A stretch of DNA of 64,000 nt from the NCBI RefSeq assembly GCF_014851915.1, contig NZ_JACVAP010000001.1, positions 1,550,001 to 1,614,000 of the forward strand, read 5' to 3'. This DNA comes from Xanthomonas sp. XNM01. GTDB taxonomy: Bacteria > Pseudomonadota > Gammaproteobacteria > Xanthomonadales > Xanthomonadaceae. The notes beneath the pieces were generated by a model. That model saw nothing but the letters and a program-made list of their open reading frames with translations, searched no databases and had not been told where the DNA came from. The position numbers and the translations under genes are program-made. Below, in pieces: positions 18,506 through 26,592 of this stretch (position 1 is the stretch's first letter; every line of letters begins with the position of its first letter).

Positions 18506-19249
18506 ATGTCCGAGAACCGCCTCTACCAGACCATCGCCAGCGAGATACGCAAGCTGATCGACCGTGGCGAATTTCCGCCCGGCTCGCGCCTGCCCGGCGA
18601 ACGTGACCTGGCCGAACGCTTCGGCGTCAGCCGGGTCACGGTGCGCGAGGCGGAGATCGCCCTGGAAGCACAGGGGCTGATCAGCATCCGCATCGGTTCG
18701 GGCGTCTACGTCAAGGCGCGTCCGGCGCAGATACCGGGCGGACTGCCGGATGTCACCGCGTTCGATCTCACCGCCGCGCGCGCGGTGATCGAGGCCGAGG
18801 CGGCGGCAATGGCGGCCAGCCGCGTCACCGATGCCGACCTGCGCGAACTCGAGGCGCTGGTCGTGGCGCTGTCCAGTCCCGACGCCAGCACCGAGGCGGT
18901 CAGCGAGGCCGACCGCCAGTTCCACCTGGCCATCGCCCGCATCGCCGGCAATCCGGTGGTCGAGCACTGCGTGCAGCTGATCTGGCGCATCCGCGGCGAG
19001 GTGCCGCGCGTGCGCGAGGTACACGCCAAGGTCTGCCACGACGACGGCGACACCCGCCGCGAGGAACACATGGCGATCTTCGACGCGCTGCGTCGCCGCG
19101 ATCCCGCCGGCGCGCGCACGGCGATGCGCAACCACTTCAAGCGTCTGTTCGAGGCGATGCTGGAAGCCACCGAGAGCCAGGCGCTGGAAGAAATCCGGCG
19201 CCGCACCCAGGCCGACCGCGAGCGTTTCATCGCCGCGACCAGCATCTGA
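18506..19249 (+). CDS. FadR-subfamily GntR transcriptional regulator
   Basis: 247-residue DNA-binding protein. The N-terminal winged helix-turn-helix shows the GntR pattern PPGSRLPGERDLAERFGVSR then VTVREA. The C-terminal domain is an all-helical FCD ligand domain with conserved histidines (FHLAIARIAGN and the later NHF). UxuR, ExuR and KdgR-like relatives bind uronates or keto-acids such as KDG and DEH. It lies after the alginate receptor, and candidate TTGGT/ACCAA operators are found in the divergent promoter region. It is therefore the likely repressor of the locus, induced by an alginate breakdown product. Start chosen at the family N-terminus; the open frame extends upstream. Confidence 0.92.
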   Translation: MSENRLYQTIASEIRKLIDRGEFPPGSRLPGERDLAERFGVSRVTVREAEIALEAQGLISIRIGSGVYVKARPAQIPGGLPDVTAFDLTAARAVIEAEAAAMAASRVTDADLRELEALVVALSSPDASTEAVSEADRQFHLAIARIAGNPVVEHCVQLIWRIRGEVPRVREVHAKVCHDDGDTRREEHMAIFDALRRRDPAGARTAMRNHFKRLFEAMLEATESQALEEIRRRTQADRERFIAATSI

Positions 19250-19630
19250 GCGAGGGCGTCGGCACCGCGCCAACCTGCGTACCGGCCGCGCGCGAACCGG
19301 CCGCGGGATCGACGTTTCCGAGGCCCGCTGGCCTCTCTCCACACCAGCACACCGGCGTCGGACCGCAGCGCGGCGAATGCGCCGGACGAGGTGCGGTGAT
19401 GCCTGTGGCGGCGCAGCTGGAACGCGGCCACCCGCGCATGCGGACGCGGCCGTCCGCCTCCGCCATTCCGCATCGGCGGCCCGCGACGCTGCCTGCGTCA
19501 TGCATCGCATCGCCGCCATGGCGGTGCAGCAGTCGGACCGGCGCACGCCGCTGGACGCGCACCGCTGCGCCCACAGCCGCCACATCGCCATGGGCGACGC
19601 CGGGCGGTGCCGGCGCCGCGATCGGCGCAC
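19250..19630. other. Intergenic region without recognised gene
   Basis: 381 bases between two convergent genes. Open frames on both strands lack domains, ribosome binding sites and protein-like composition. No T-tract terminator is visible. Confidence 0.5.
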
Positions 19631-21061
19631 TCACTCGGCCGGCGTGAACGTCCCGTAGGCCTTCAGCTGCTCGGCGATCGCCGCCGCATCGCCGACCACC
19701 ACGATCGACTGCTGGTCCGGGCGCAGGTACTTGCCGGCCATTCGCTGCACGGTGGCCGCGTCGACCTGGCGGATCCTGTCGACATAGGTGCCCAGGTACT
19801 CCGGCGGCAGCCCGACCAGCCAGTTGCTGGCCAGGGTGACCGCGACCGTGCCCTGCAGCTGGTTGCTGATCATGTAGCCGCCGGCGACGTAGCGCTTGGT
19901 GTCTTCCAGCTCCTGCGCCGGCACCGGCTCGCTGGCCAGCCGCTCGAACTCGTGGAAGAACTCCTTCAGCGACGCGCCCGTGACCTCGTTGCGCACGTCG
20001 GCACCGGCCTGGAAACGCCCGCCGGCCCGCGCGGGCGAGAAGCCCGCGCTGGCCCCGTAGGTGTAGCCCTTGGCCTCGCGCAGGTTCTGGTTGACCCGGC
20101 TGCTGAAACCGCCGCCGAGCACGGTGCCGGCCAGGCCGGCCGGCAGGTAGTCCGGGTCGGTGGCGGCGATGGCCGGGCTGCCGATGCGCAGCGTCGACTG
20201 CACGCTGCCGTCGCGCTGCAGCAGCACGTGCGCCGGCGTGGCTTGGCGGCGCGTGGCCGGGGTTTCCGGCGCCTCCTCGCCCAGCCCCTTCCAGTCGCCG
20301 AAGGCGGCCTCGGCCAGACGGAAGCCGTCCGCGGCCGATATCCGCCCGGTCACCACCAGCAGCGCGCGGTCGGGATGGAAGCGGCGCGCATGCTCCTGCT
20401 TCAGCGTGGCCCCGGTCAGGCCGGCGATGGTCGCCTCGGTCTGCTGGACCCGCGCATACGGATGGTCGCCATAGGTCGCCGCCAGCAAGGCGCGCGTGGC
20501 ACGGAACGACGGCTGCGCTTCCGCCGCCTTCAGCGCCTGCGCGGCATTGGCCTGGGCCAGGCGCACCTCGCCGGCCGGGAAGGCCGGATTGCGTGCGACA
20601 TCGGCCAGCAGTTCGATCATCGGCGCGGCATGGCTGGCCAGCGCGCTGGCGCTGAGGGTGATGCCATCGTTGCCCGCGCCGCCGGCGATGCTGCCGCCAT
20701 GCGACTGCGCGGTCTCGGCGATCAGGCGCGAATCGCGGGTGGCGGTACCTTCGGTGAGCAGGCCTGCCAGCAGCGAGGCGAAGCCCGGCGTGGCCGCCGG
20801 ATCGGCGGCGAAACCGGCATTGCGCACGGCCAGTACGTAGTCCACCCGCGGCAGGCCATCGCGCGGCACCACCCACACTTCCAGGCCGTTGGCCAGGGTC
20901 CTGGTTTCGATCTGCGGCACCGGCAGCGGCCGGTCCGGCGCGTACGGCGGCAGGTCCCTGGGCAGGATGGCCTGCGGGCCGGCGAGCGCGCCGCCACACA
21001 GGGCCAGCGACACCGCAAGCACGGCGAGTTTCATCGAGGTCTTCATCGTGGCGTTCCTCAT
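19631..21061 (-). CDS. M16-family peptidase-like protein lacking the zinc motif
   Basis: 476-residue exported protein with the M16 (insulinase/pitrilysin) fold. A signal peptide ends GGALA, and the two M16 halves follow, with the C-terminal R-Y motif region near GYTYGASAGF. The zinc motif HxxEH is absent; the equivalent position reads GFASLLAGLLTEG. It is therefore probably the non-catalytic partner of the adjacent M16 peptidase, as in bacterial two-gene M16 pairs. The ATG at 21061 overlaps the stop of that gene as ATGA; a second ATG at 21046 is also possible. Located in the periplasm. Confidence 0.9.
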   Translation of the reverse strand: MRNATMKTSMKLAVLAVSLALCGGALAGPQAILPRDLPPYAPDRPLPVPQIETRTLANGLEVWVVPRDGLPRVDYVLAVRNAGFAADPAATPGFASLLAGLLTEGTATRDSRLIAETAQSHGGSIAGGAGNDGITLSASALASHAAPMIELLADVARNPAFPAGEVRLAQANAAQALKAAEAQPSFRATRALLAATYGDHPYARVQQTEATIAGLTGATLKQEHARRFHPDRALLVVTGRISAADGFRLAEAAFGDWKGLGEEAPETPATRRQATPAHVLLQRDGSVQSTLRIGSPAIAATDPDYLPAGLAGTVLGGGFSSRVNQNLREAKGYTYGASAGFSPARAGGRFQAGADVRNEVTGASLKEFFHEFERLASEPVPAQELEDTKRYVAGGYMISNQLQGTVAVTLASNWLVGLPPEYLGTYVDRIRQVDAATVQRMAGKYLRPDQQSIVVVGDAAAIAEQLKAYGTFTPAE

Positions 21062-22440
21062 TCCCTGGATCCGGCGGCCTTCAGCATGGCCTCGGGCTTG
21101 CGGTCGATGACGGTGCGGTTGGCGGCGGTCAGATAGGTGCGCGCGGCGCGCTGCACGTCGGCCGAGGTCACCGCGTCGATCCAGCCGGGGATGCGGTTGA
21201 CTACATGCGCATCGCCCCACAGCAACTGCAGCTTGGCCAGGGTGTCGGCGCGCGACATGAAGGACTCCATCCCGTCGTACCAGTCCGACAGCAGCTGGAT
21301 CTTGACCCGGGCCAGCGTGGCGTCGTCGACGCCCTCGCCGACGATGCGCGCGATCTCCTCGTCCACCGCCTCGACCACGCTGTCGGCATCGGTATCCGGC
21401 TTGTACAGCGCGAACACGGTGAACAGGGTCGGGCCGTTGTACTCCCACTCGCTGGTCAGGCCGTACAGCGGCTCGACGTTGAGCGCGAGCTCGCGGCCCT
21501 TGACCACGCCCTGGTAGAGCCGCGACGCGTCGCCGTTGGCCAGCAGCGAGCCGAGCACCGCCATCGGCGCCTGGTCCTTGCTGCCGCGGTCGGGCATCTT
21601 CCAGGACAGCGCGATCGCCGGCACCTGGGCCAGCCTGTCGCCCTGCTGGATGCGCTTCTCCTCGGTGTTCAGGCCTTCGCTGAAATCCGGCGCCGGCGGC
21701 GTGGGACGCGCCTGGATGTCGCCGAAATACTTCTGCGCCAGCGCGAATCCCTGCGCCGGCGTGAGGTCGCCGGCGATCGACAGCACAGCGTTGTTCGGTC
21801 CGTAGTAATCGCGGTGGAACGCCTTCACGTCGTCCAGCGTCGCCGCTTCCAGGTCCTCGAAGCTGCCGTAGCCGTCGTGGTTGTTCTCCCACTTCTGGAA
21901 CGCATGGAAGCCGGTGTCCAGCCACATGAAACCGCCGTAGGGCTGGTTCTGCACGTTGTTGCGGATCTCTTCCTTCACCACGTCCTGCTGGTTCTTCAGC
22001 GTTTCGGGGTTGAAGTCGAGCAGGCGCATGCGGTCGGCCTCGAGCCACAGGATCGGCTCGAGCGCGGTCGACGGCGCGGTCTCGATGTAGTTGGTGAAGT
22101 CGGCACGGGTGGAGCCGTTGTTGCGGCCGCCGCCGCCGGTGATCACCCGGTCGAACACGCCTTCGGGCGCATTGGCCGAGCCTTCGAACATCAGGTGCTC
22201 GAACAGATGCGCGAAGCCGGTACGGTTGCGCGGTTCCAGGCGCATGCCGATGCCGTAGACCACGCTGACGCCGACCACCGGCGCGCTGCGGTCCTCGGAG
22301 ACGACCACGGTCAGGCCGTTGTCGAGCTTCTTCACCGCGACCGGGACATCCCAGCGGTCGGCGGACGCGGCGCTGGCGGCCAGCGGCAATGCAAGGGTCA
22401 GCGCGAGCGCGATGCGCGCGCGGAAGCGGATGGCGGACAC
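21058..22440 (-). CDS. M16-family zinc metallopeptidase
   Basis: 460-residue exported peptidase of the insulinase family. The GTG at 22440 is chosen because AGGGAG lies just upstream and a signal peptide (to AASAASA) begins there; the open frame extends further upstream without support. The inverted zinc motif is H78-L-F-E81-H82, within GFAHLFEHLMFEG, so this is the catalytic member of the pair. It should degrade peptides in the periplasm together with the inactive downstream M16 protein. It is divergent from the BlaI/M56 genes, with a double palindrome in the shared intergenic region, so regulation by the BlaI-like repressor is likely. Confidence 0.93.
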   Translation of the reverse strand: MSAIRFRARIALALTLALPLAASAASADRWDVPVAVKKLDNGLTVVVSEDRSAPVVGVSVVYGIGMRLEPRNRTGFAHLFEHLMFEGSANAPEGVFDRVITGGGGRNNGSTRADFTNYIETAPSTALEPILWLEADRMRLLDFNPETLKNQQDVVKEEIRNNVQNQPYGGFMWLDTGFHAFQKWENNHDGYGSFEDLEAATLDDVKAFHRDYYGPNNAVLSIAGDLTPAQGFALAQKYFGDIQARPTPPAPDFSEGLNTEEKRIQQGDRLAQVPAIALSWKMPDRGSKDQAPMAVLGSLLANGDASRLYQGVVKGRELALNVEPLYGLTSEWEYNGPTLFTVFALYKPDTDADSVVEAVDEEIARIVGEGVDDATLARVKIQLLSDWYDGMESFMSRADTLAKLQLLWGDAHVVNRIPGWIDAVTSADVQRAARTYLTAANRTVIDRKPEAMLKAAGSRE

Positions 22441-22566
22441 GGAGGGTCTCCCTGACAGGTGGGTCCAGTGCGCCCACCCTACCGGCTGCCGCGCCGGCCA
22501 AGACGGGCCGGAAGTCATGCCGGCCGCTCCGCCGCGGCCCTCCTGCCCCTGCCATCGGTCATGCTT

Positions 22567-22609
22567 GACTACAGATGTCGTCAGGCGCAGATTGACGACA
22601 TCTGTAGTC
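22567..22609. promoter_or_regulatory. 43-bp double palindrome, probable BlaI-type operator
   Basis: GACTACAGATGTCGTCA (22567-22583) is repeated in perfect inversion as TGACGACATCTGTAGTC (22593-22609) around a 9-base spacer. Each arm is itself a near-palindrome of the form GACnACAnnTGTnGTC, close to the TACA...TGTA boxes bound by BlaI/MecI dimers. Two dimer sites are thus centred 27 bp apart. TTGACT (22565-22570) and TTGACG (22592-22597) overlap the arms as possible -35 elements. The element lies 16 bases before blaI and 126 bases before the M16 start. Confidence 0.8.
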
Positions 22610-22625
22610 ACCCGGGAGTTCAGTC

Positions 22626-23012
22626 ATGAAGGGCAAGAGCATCGGCGACCAGGAACTGGCGCTGCTCCAGCATCTGGGCCAGCACGGCGAGGCCAGCGTC
22701 GGCGAGGTCGCCGCCGCCTACGGCGAGACGCGCGGCCTGGCGCGTTCGACCGTGCTGACGATGATGGAGAGGCTGCGGACCAAGGGGTATCTGGCCCGGC
22801 GCCAGGTCGACGGCGTGTACCGCTATCGGCCGACCCGCGACGAGGGCGACGTGGTCCAGGGGGCGGTCGCGGCCTTCGTCGAGAAGACCCTGCAGGGCTC
22901 GGTGAGCCCGTTCGTGGCGTGGATGTCGCAGCGCACCGAGGTCAGCGACGACGAACTGGCCGAGCTCGAGGCGCTGGTCAGCAAGCTGCAGTCGCAGCGC
23001 CGCGAGGACTGA
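22626..23012 (+). CDS. BlaI/MecI/CopY-family repressor
   Basis: 128-residue winged-helix repressor. The N-terminal DNA-binding domain has the family pattern VGEVAAAYGETRGLARSTVLTMMERL, and the C-terminal helical region is the dimerisation part that the partner protease would cut. It has GGGAG before the ATG and lies three bases from the M56 gene, the classic repressor-sensor pair. The 43-bp double palindrome directly upstream is the expected autoregulatory operator. No beta-lactamase lies nearby. The likely extra target is the divergent M16 peptidase pair. Confidence 0.93.
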   Translation: MKGKSIGDQELALLQHLGQHGEASVGEVAAAYGETRGLARSTVLTMMERLRTKGYLARRQVDGVYRYRPTRDEGDVVQGAVAAFVEKTLQGSVSPFVAWMSQRTEVSDDELAELEALVSKLQSQRRED

Positions 23013-23015
23013 GCG

Positions 23016-24671
23016 ATGCAGACCCTGCTGCCTGTCCTGATCGAGCGGCTGTGGGCCACCGGCCTGCAGACCGCAGTGCTGACCGCGCTGGTGTGGGCGC
23101 TGTGCCGCGCCCTGCCCCGGCTGCCGGCCGCCAGCCAGTGCTGGCTGTGGTGGCTGGTCGCGCTGCAGGCCGTGCTCGGCCTGTTCGCACCGGCGCTGGA
23201 GCTGCGCTGGCTGCCGGCGCCGGACGCCGCCACGGTGACGACCCTCGGCGCAGCCGGTGCCGACGCGGCCGGCGTGGCGCTACCTGCGCTCATCGCCGCA
23301 GATCCCCTGTCCGCCGCCGGCACGGCGCTGCCGCTGTGGATGCTGGCCCTGGCCGCCGGCTGGATCGCCGGTGTCGGCCTGATGGCATGGATCACGCTGC
23401 GCGACTGGCATGCCGCACGCCGGCTGGTGCGCGAGGCCTGGCCCTGCACCGACCTCGCCCTGACCGACGCTCTGGCGCTGGCCGCCGAGGCACATGGCCT
23501 GCGCCGCGCGCCGGTGATGAAGGTGTCCGCCGCGATCAGCTCGCCGCAGCTGGTCGGCCCGTGGCGACCGGTGCTGCTGCTGCCGGCCGACGCCACCCTC
23601 GACGCCGACGAGCTCGACCTCGCCCTGACCCACGAACTGCAGCACCTGCGCCGTGGCGACCTGGGCTGGGGGCTGCTGCCCGCGCTGGCCCGCCACCTGT
23701 TCTTCTTCCATCCCTGCGTGCACCTGGCCGTGCGCGAGTACGGCATCGCCCGCGAGGCCGCCTGCGACGCCGCGGTCGTCGCGCAGAACGTTGGCTGCCG
23801 TCACGACTACGGCCGCCTGCTGCTGCGCCTGGGGGTCGCACCGTCGCGGCGGACCTGCCTGGCCAGCGCCTCCCCCACCTTCCTGAGCCTGAAGAGGAGA
23901 TTGACCATGCTGCAGAACACCTCGCGCTTCCCCCGCCTGGCCAGCGCCGTGCTGGTGGCCGCCGTCGCCGTCGGTGGCGTGCTGCCCCTGCGCCTGGTCG
24001 CTGCCGAAGCCGACGTCGCCAGCGCCCATGAGCGCGACCATGGCAGCCTGCGCAACGCCGGCACGACCAGCATCGTCCACGGCCGGTTGAGTCTGTCCGG
24101 CACCTCGGCTGACGAGGCCTACGTGCGGATCCTCGACCGCCAGAAGGCGGTGATGGATGGCAGCCTGGACGATCTGGAGGACGCGCGGCACGCATCGGCC
24201 GGCGGACAGGTGCTGTGGGTGCGCCGCGGCGATGCGCGCTACGTGATCCGCGATGCGGCGACCCTGGCGCGCTTCGACGCGATCCAGGAACCGGTACGGC
24301 GCCTGGCCGAGCAGCAGGGCGACCTCGGTGAGCGTCAGGGCAAGCTGGGCGAGCAGATGGGCCGGATGGGACGCGAGCAGGGCGAGCTCGGGCGCCGCGA
24401 TGCGGAACGTGCGCTCGAGCAGGCGCGCCGTGCGCTGGCAGGCGAGGCATCGACGCCGGCGCCGCACGACCGGGACGCCGCCAGCGCCAGACGCCAGCAG
24501 GAACTGGGCGACCGGATGGAAGCGCTGTCGGGGAAGATGGAAGTACTGGGACGCGAGCAGGAAGGGCTGAGCCTGAAGATGGAAGCCGCGCACCGGCAGG
24601 CCAACCTGCAGACGCGGCAGCTGCTGGACCAGGCGATCGCCGGCGGCCTGACCACGTCGGTCGCCGACTGA
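23016..24671 (+). CDS. M56 (BlaR1-like) membrane metalloprotease with coiled-coil C-terminus
   Basis: 551-residue inner-membrane protease. Three hydrophobic segments precede the zinc motif H206-E-L-Q-H210, with the further acidic ligand in the REAACD segment (about residue 247). A fourth membrane segment near residues 305-325 is preceded by an RR pair (LKRRLTML), a position that resembles the self-cleavage region of BlaR1. The extracytoplasmic C-terminus has no penicillin-binding sensor domain. Instead it is a charged coiled coil with repeats of the type LGERQGKLGEQ and MGREQGELGRR. It should inactivate the BlaI-like repressor when it senses some envelope signal; the signal is unknown. Confidence 0.88.
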   Translation: MQTLLPVLIERLWATGLQTAVLTALVWALCRALPRLPAASQCWLWWLVALQAVLGLFAPALELRWLPAPDAATVTTLGAAGADAAGVALPALIAADPLSAAGTALPLWMLALAAGWIAGVGLMAWITLRDWHAARRLVREAWPCTDLALTDALALAAEAHGLRRAPVMKVSAAISSPQLVGPWRPVLLLPADATLDADELDLALTHELQHLRRGDLGWGLLPALARHLFFFHPCVHLAVREYGIAREAACDAAVVAQNVGCRHDYGRLLLRLGVAPSRRTCLASASPTFLSLKRRLTMLQNTSRFPRLASAVLVAAVAVGGVLPLRLVAAEADVASAHERDHGSLRNAGTTSIVHGRLSLSGTSADEAYVRILDRQKAVMDGSLDDLEDARHASAGGQVLWVRRGDARYVIRDAATLARFDAIQEPVRRLAEQQGDLGERQGKLGEQMGRMGREQGELGRRDAERALEQARRALAGEASTPAPHDRDAASARRQQELGDRMEALSGKMEVLGREQEGLSLKMEAAHRQANLQTRQLLDQAIAGGLTTSVAD

Positions 24672-24726
24672 GATCGCCGCCGCGCCACCGGTGAGCGTGC
24701 CGATGCACGGACATCGCCTGCACACG

Positions 24727-24749
24727 CTCCGGCGCAGACTGCGCCGGAG
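24727..24749. terminator. Perfect hairpin after the M56 gene
   Basis: CTCCGGCGCA (24727-24736) and TGCGCCGGAG (24740-24749) form a 10-bp stem with a 3-base loop. There is no T-tract. It ends 21 bases before the next start codon, so it may terminate the BlaI/M56 transcript or act as a processing or stability element. Confidence 0.45.
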
Positions 24750-24770
24750 CACACGCAGGGAGAACCGCCG

Positions 24771-25736
24771 ATGGGCATGCTGGTCGATGGTCGCTGGACG
24801 ACCGACACCGATACGCTGGTCGACGAGGACGGACGCCTGCAGCGTCCGTCGTCGGCGTTCCGCCACTGGGTCACCGCCGATGGCAGTGCCGGCCCGACCG
24901 GCGATGGCGGCTTCCGCGCCGAGCCGGGCCGCTACCACCTCTACATCGCACGCGCCTGTCCCTGGGCGCACCGCGCCGCGCTGTTCCGCGAACTGAAGGG
25001 CCTGCAGGACATGATCGGCCTGTCGGTGACGCACTGGCTGATGGCCGACCAGGGCTGGACGTTCGAACAGGGGCCCGGCGTCATTGCCGATACCGTCAAC
25101 GGCTGCGACACGCTCTGGCAGCTGTACGTGGCCTCCGACCCGCGCTACACCGGCCGCGTGACCGTGCCGGTGCTGTGGGACAAGGCGTCGGGGCGCATCG
25201 TCAGCAACGAGTCGGCCGACATCATCCGTATGTTCAACAGCGCGTTCGACGGTGTCGGTGCGGACGAAGGCGATTACGCGCCCAGCCTGCTGCGCGGCGA
25301 CATCGATGCGTTCAACGCGCGCATCTACGACGGCCTCAACAACGGCGTCTACAAGGCCGGCTTCGCGACCTCGCAGCAGGCCTACGACGAGGCCGTGGCC
25401 GGCGTTTTCGACACCCTGGAATGGCTGGAGGCACATCTGGACGGCCGCCGCTACCTGTGCGGCGATGCGCTGACCGAGGCCGACTGGCGCCTGTTCACCA
25501 CCCTGCTGCGCTTCGACGCGGTCTACCACGGCCACTTCAAGTGCAACCTGCACCGGCTGACCGACTATCCGCTGCTGTGGGATTACACCTGCCGGCTGTT
25601 CGCGCACCCGGCGGTTGCGCCGACGGTCGACTTCGACCACATCAAGCGCCACTACTACCAGAGCCATCGCCAGATCAATCCAACCGGCATCGTTCCGGCC
25701 GGCCCGGCGCTGGACTTCGCCGCGCCGTCGGACTGA
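24771..25736 (+). CDS. yqjG: Glutathionyl-hydroquinone reductase (YqjG/ECM4-like)
   Basis: 321-residue cytosolic glutathione transferase of the Xi class. The catalytic motif C63-P-W-A-H is at the same residue number as in characterised E. coli YqjG. The long N-terminal region before the thioredoxin fold and the helical C-terminal domain (TEADWRLFTTLLRFD) match the family. These enzymes remove glutathione from glutathionyl-hydroquinones and help recycle quinones. An AGGGAG ribosome binding site precedes the ATG. Confidence 0.93.
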   Translation: MGMLVDGRWTTDTDTLVDEDGRLQRPSSAFRHWVTADGSAGPTGDGGFRAEPGRYHLYIARACPWAHRAALFRELKGLQDMIGLSVTHWLMADQGWTFEQGPGVIADTVNGCDTLWQLYVASDPRYTGRVTVPVLWDKASGRIVSNESADIIRMFNSAFDGVGADEGDYAPSLLRGDIDAFNARIYDGLNNGVYKAGFATSQQAYDEAVAGVFDTLEWLEAHLDGRRYLCGDALTEADWRLFTTLLRFDAVYHGHFKCNLHRLTDYPLLWDYTCRLFAHPAVAPTVDFDHIKRHYYQSHRQINPTGIVPAGPALDFAAPSD

Positions 25737-25765
25737 GCCGCCCCTCCCGGCGCACCGGCGTGGCC

Positions 25766-26107
25766 TCAGGCGACGCCCCTGGCCGCCTGCATCGCCTTCA
25801 CCGCGCCCCAGCCCAGCAGCACCACGCCCACCGCTTCCATGACCGAGAACAGGATGTTGACGCCGGCCAGGAGCGGCATCAGGGCCATCGCGCTGGCCGT
25901 GCCGAAGGTCAGCCAGGCCTGGATTCCCGCGGCGATGCCGCGCAGGACGCAGGCCGCCACCATGATCGACGCGCCCGCCAGCGCGTGGGCACGGCCAGGC
26001 GCCACCGGTGCCCAGCTCCAGAGCAGCACCAGGACGGCGATGGTGGCCAGCAGTTGCGGCAGCAGGTGGCCGAGCATCGTCAGCAGGTAAGGCAGGTAGG
26101 CGTCCAT
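25766..26107 (-). CDS. Small four-helix membrane protein
   Basis: 113-residue hydrophobic protein with about four predicted membrane helices (for example LLPQLLATIAVLVLLWSW and the stretch after GVNILF). The start at 26107 is chosen because GGAG lies seven bases upstream and the preceding frame is not hydrophobic. No family recognised and no catalytic motif. It is convergent with the reductase gene, 29 bases between stops. Function unknown. Confidence 0.7.
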   Translation of the reverse strand: MDAYLPYLLTMLGHLLPQLLATIAVLVLLWSWAPVAPGRAHALAGASIMVAACVLRGIAAGIQAWLTFGTASAMALMPLLAGVNILFSVMEAVGVVLLGWGAVKAMQAARGVA

Positions 26108-26286
26108 CGTCGCTCCTTCGTGGAAGCCGCACACACTACGTCGCGCCGCCGGTCCGGGCGAGTCCCGGGCGCACCGGCGCAGGTGCGGGCCGCCGCTGCG
26201 CGACGCGCCACGCGTCGCCCGGTCGCATCCGGTGAGACGCGCCGGCCGCATGCTTGCCTGCGACGACCTCAGGCAGGGATGCGCTC

Positions 26287-26541
26287 TTGGACAGATTCCT
26301 GGTCAATCGATACCCGCTGCGCGATGGCGGCTTCCAGATCCATGCCCAGCACTGCATCCGGCTCGGTCTGTGCGGCGAGACGCTCGACCTCGGCTTCCAT
26401 GCCGATGCCGGCAGTGCGCTGCGCCTGGCGCGCCGCATCGATCCGGCCACCACCGCCTGCCCGGTGTGCGGCAGCGACATGGCCGGACCGGTCGCCCGCC
26501 CTGGATCGGCACACCGGCACGCGCCCCGGGCCGGCTACTGA
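26287..26541 (+). CDS. Possible small protein with a CPVCGSD zinc-ribbon half
   Basis: 84 residues if translation starts at TTG 26287, which has AGGGA seven bases upstream; an earlier in-frame TTG at 26254 is also possible. The sequence has amino acid composition closer to real proteins than its neighbouring frames and a CxxC motif (CPVCGSD) near residues 59-65, with two more cysteines (HCIRLGLC) upstream that could complete a zinc site. No family recognised. It sits between two leftward genes and could be spurious. Confidence 0.4.
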   Translation: MDRFLVNRYPLRDGGFQIHAQHCIRLGLCGETLDLGFHADAGSALRLARRIDPATTACPVCGSDMAGPVARPGSAHRHAPRAGY

Positions 26542-26566
26542 TGCACCGCCAATGGCGCGTCAGGCG

Positions 26567-26585
26567 CGGCGGCGTTCCGCCGCCG
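26567..26585. terminator. Short GC hairpin between convergent genes
   Basis: CGGCGGCG (26567-26574) and CGCCGCCG (26578-26585) form a perfect 8-bp stem with a 3-base loop. It lies seven bases beyond the stop of the leftward M14-like gene and 25 bases beyond the small + strand gene. No T-tract. Confidence 0.4.
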
Positions 26586-26592
26586 GGTTCGC

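Noticed and set aside
19250-19630. Small arginine/alanine-rich frames in the gap
   Set aside because: Composition and lack of ribosome binding sites mark them as non-coding.
19631-22555. One continuous 974-codon frame across both M16 genes
   Set aside because: Only its final part is the downstream M16 protein; the first part is out of frame with the real M16 catalytic gene that has the HxxEH motif.
22626-24671. A beta-lactam resistance operon
   Set aside because: The BlaI/M56 pair is present, but there is no beta-lactamase or PBP2a gene and no penicillin-binding sensor domain on the M56 protein.
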